Of a stretch of 64,000 nucleotides of DNA, positions 63,178 to 64,000 are shown piece by piece. Made by a program: the position numbers and the translations under genes. The stretch's first letter is position 1. Each line of letters opens with the position of its first letter. Source of the stretch: Bdellovibrio sp. KM01 (lineage in GTDB: Bacteria; Bdellovibrionota; Bdellovibrionia; Bdellovibrionales; Bdellovibrionaceae); contig NZ_CP058348.1 in the NCBI RefSeq assembly GCF_013752535.1, positions 62,001 through 126,000 of the forward strand, written 5' to 3'. The notes under the pieces were generated by a model, which saw only the letters and a program-made list of their open reading frames with translations, ran no database searches and had not been told where the DNA came from.

Positions 63178-63450
63178 CTAATCGTTCAAGCCGCCTTGGC
63201 CTTTTGCAGGAGAAGCTTCCGAAGATCCAGCGCCTGCTTTTTGTAAAGGATTTGTGTTTTTAGTAAGAGGCACGTCTGTTACGTGCTTGTTAGCACAATT
63301 AACACAGCCTTCTTTGTTAAGGCCGCCAGTGGTTCCAGTTTTTTGATCTGGATAACCAATTTTTTCATTTGATTGATCACCGCTAACTGACTGCGCCTGA
63401 GCCGCCGTTACCATCAGAGTGCATACTGCCAATAACAATATTTTCTTCAT
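63178..63450 (-). CDS. Small secreted protein with CxxC motif
   Basis: 90 residues. Signal peptide KKILLLAVCTLMVTAAQAQ, then about 70 residues rich in Gly, Lys and Asn with a CVNC pair (KEGCVNCANKHVTDV) that could bind a metal or form a disulfide. The C-terminus is low complexity (PAKGQGGLND). It lies 12 bases downstream of the RHS-type gene, so the two may be cotranscribed. Function unknown. Confidence 0.75.
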   Translation of the reverse strand: MKKILLLAVCTLMVTAAQAQSVSGDQSNEKIGYPDQKTGTTGGLNKEGCVNCANKHVTDVPLTKNTNPLQKAGAGSSEASPAKGQGGLND

Positions 63451-63462
63451 AACGATCTCTCC

Positions 63463-64000
63463 CTAGAGATATAGCTCTGCAGTTGCAGGCGCGATAATGT
63501 CGAGCAAGTTATTGAATGTAGAGGCCACTTGCATTGCCACTGATGGACCTTCTTTACTGTCGACCTTGTTAATCTCACCATTCGATTTATATGAAACCTG
63601 AATAGTGCCCAAGCCCGGGCGAGTCACGATCGCTGGTTTACCATAGCGCTCTTCGTACTCGATCTTAACGACTTTCTTAGCCTGATCCGTGATGGTAGCA
63701 ATACGTCCACGATTATCATAAGTCATGGAGATTTTCTGACCATCAGAGTTCTGTGCATAGTTTAGGTTGCCTTTGCCATCGTATTTAAACTGAGTGGCTT
63801 TCGTCGTTACTTTTTGACCTTTTTGATTGAAGAAAGTAGTCGATACTTGGCTAACTTTTTTAATGGTCTGATCGTACTCAAAAGCCATACGTGTTGCTGG
63901 AGTGGCTTTTACTTTCACCAAACCATCTGTGTAGTATTCGTAAGAGATACGTTCAGCATTTCTGCGGATGCTTGTCGGTTTACCGAAAAGCTCGTGATAG
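63463..64000 (-). CDS. YD/RHS-repeat protein, C-terminal part only
   Basis: The frame is open to the last base of the window; 179 residues are visible and the N-terminus lies beyond. The repeat pattern is clear: RISYEYYTDGLVKVK, FKYDGKGNLNYAQNSDGQKI, MTYDNRGRIATITDQAKKVV and IEYEERYGKPAIVTRPG, with a YHELFGKPTSI/YEERYGKPAIV repeat. YD repeats build the shell of RHS-type and wall-associated proteins. The C-terminus is short and has no toxin-like domain (PATAELYL end). Whether the full protein is secreted cannot be seen. Confidence 0.82.
   Translation of the reverse strand, partial: YHELFGKPTSIRRNAERISYEYYTDGLVKVKATPATRMAFEYDQTIKKVSQVSTTFFNQKGQKVTTKATQFKYDGKGNLNYAQNSDGQKISMTYDNRGRIATITDQAKKVVKIEYEERYGKPAIVTRPGLGTIQVSYKSNGEINKVDSKEGPSVAMQVASTFNNLLDIIAPATAELYL

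Overview
The window is ordinary, densely packed bacterial chromosome. It carries housekeeping genes (prfA-prmC-murA, serS, groES-groEL, four tRNAs), many signal-peptide proteins, lipoproteins and outer-membrane barrels, secreted proteases, TPR scaffolds and chemotaxis-type regulators, and no phage, transposon or CRISPR array. That mix, with diderm envelope genes, small secreted proteins and many pseudopilins, suggests a predatory member of the Bdellovibrionota (Bdellovibrio-like). This is an inference from gene content, because no 16S rRNA is present.

Layout. 1-2.7 kb: end of prfA, then prmC and murA, closed by a terminator. 2.8-4.5 kb: two secreted or anchored hypotheticals around a G+C-rich, highly structured non-coding element and two tandem terminators with matching loops. 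4.7-9.5 kb: a GYF/TPR scaffold, a small membrane protein, serS and tRNA-Ser(UGA). 9.6-17.7 kb: two papain-like secreted cysteine peptidases, an HExxH secreted protein, a DedA protein and a class III nucleotidyl cyclase. 17.8-24.2 kb: guaD, a large lipoprotein, queF and an aberrant PEP carboxylase.

24.1-33.1 kb is a compact island. Two paralogous acyltransferase-3-like membrane proteins flank two spermidine-synthase-type membrane proteins (one without its catalytic domain) and three pseudopilin-like proteins, one of them about 965 residues long. 33.1-36.2 kb has a REC-CheX fusion, a chymotrypsin-fold lipoprotein and three tRNAs.

36.4-52.1 kb is the most striking region. Four tightly packed operons encode a formyltransferase, an alpha/beta-hydrolase fused to an acyl-AMP ligase, a UbiA prenyltransferase, a PEP-synthase-like phosphotransferase, a BtaA-type aminocarboxypropyl transferase, a LolA-like protein with an outer-membrane barrel, a LolCDE/MacB-type ABC transporter, an acyl-ACP-reductase-like protein with an unknown N-terminal domain, an acyl-thioester-reductase-like SDR and a diacylglycerol-kinase-family enzyme. 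Together they look like synthesis plus outer-membrane delivery of an unusual lipid. I cannot assign this set to a described pathway.

52.4-64 kb: lipoproteins, a metallophosphoesterase/barrel operon, groES-groEL, two more barrel proteins, a CheY-like protein, a run of tiny secreted proteins and the C-terminus of a YD/RHS-repeat protein running off the end.

Genes are often separated by a few bases or overlap by 4 bases. Several convergent pairs abut with no gap, and TTG or GTG starts are common and usually backed by a good Shine-Dalgarno sequence. Coordinates of sites were counted by hand.
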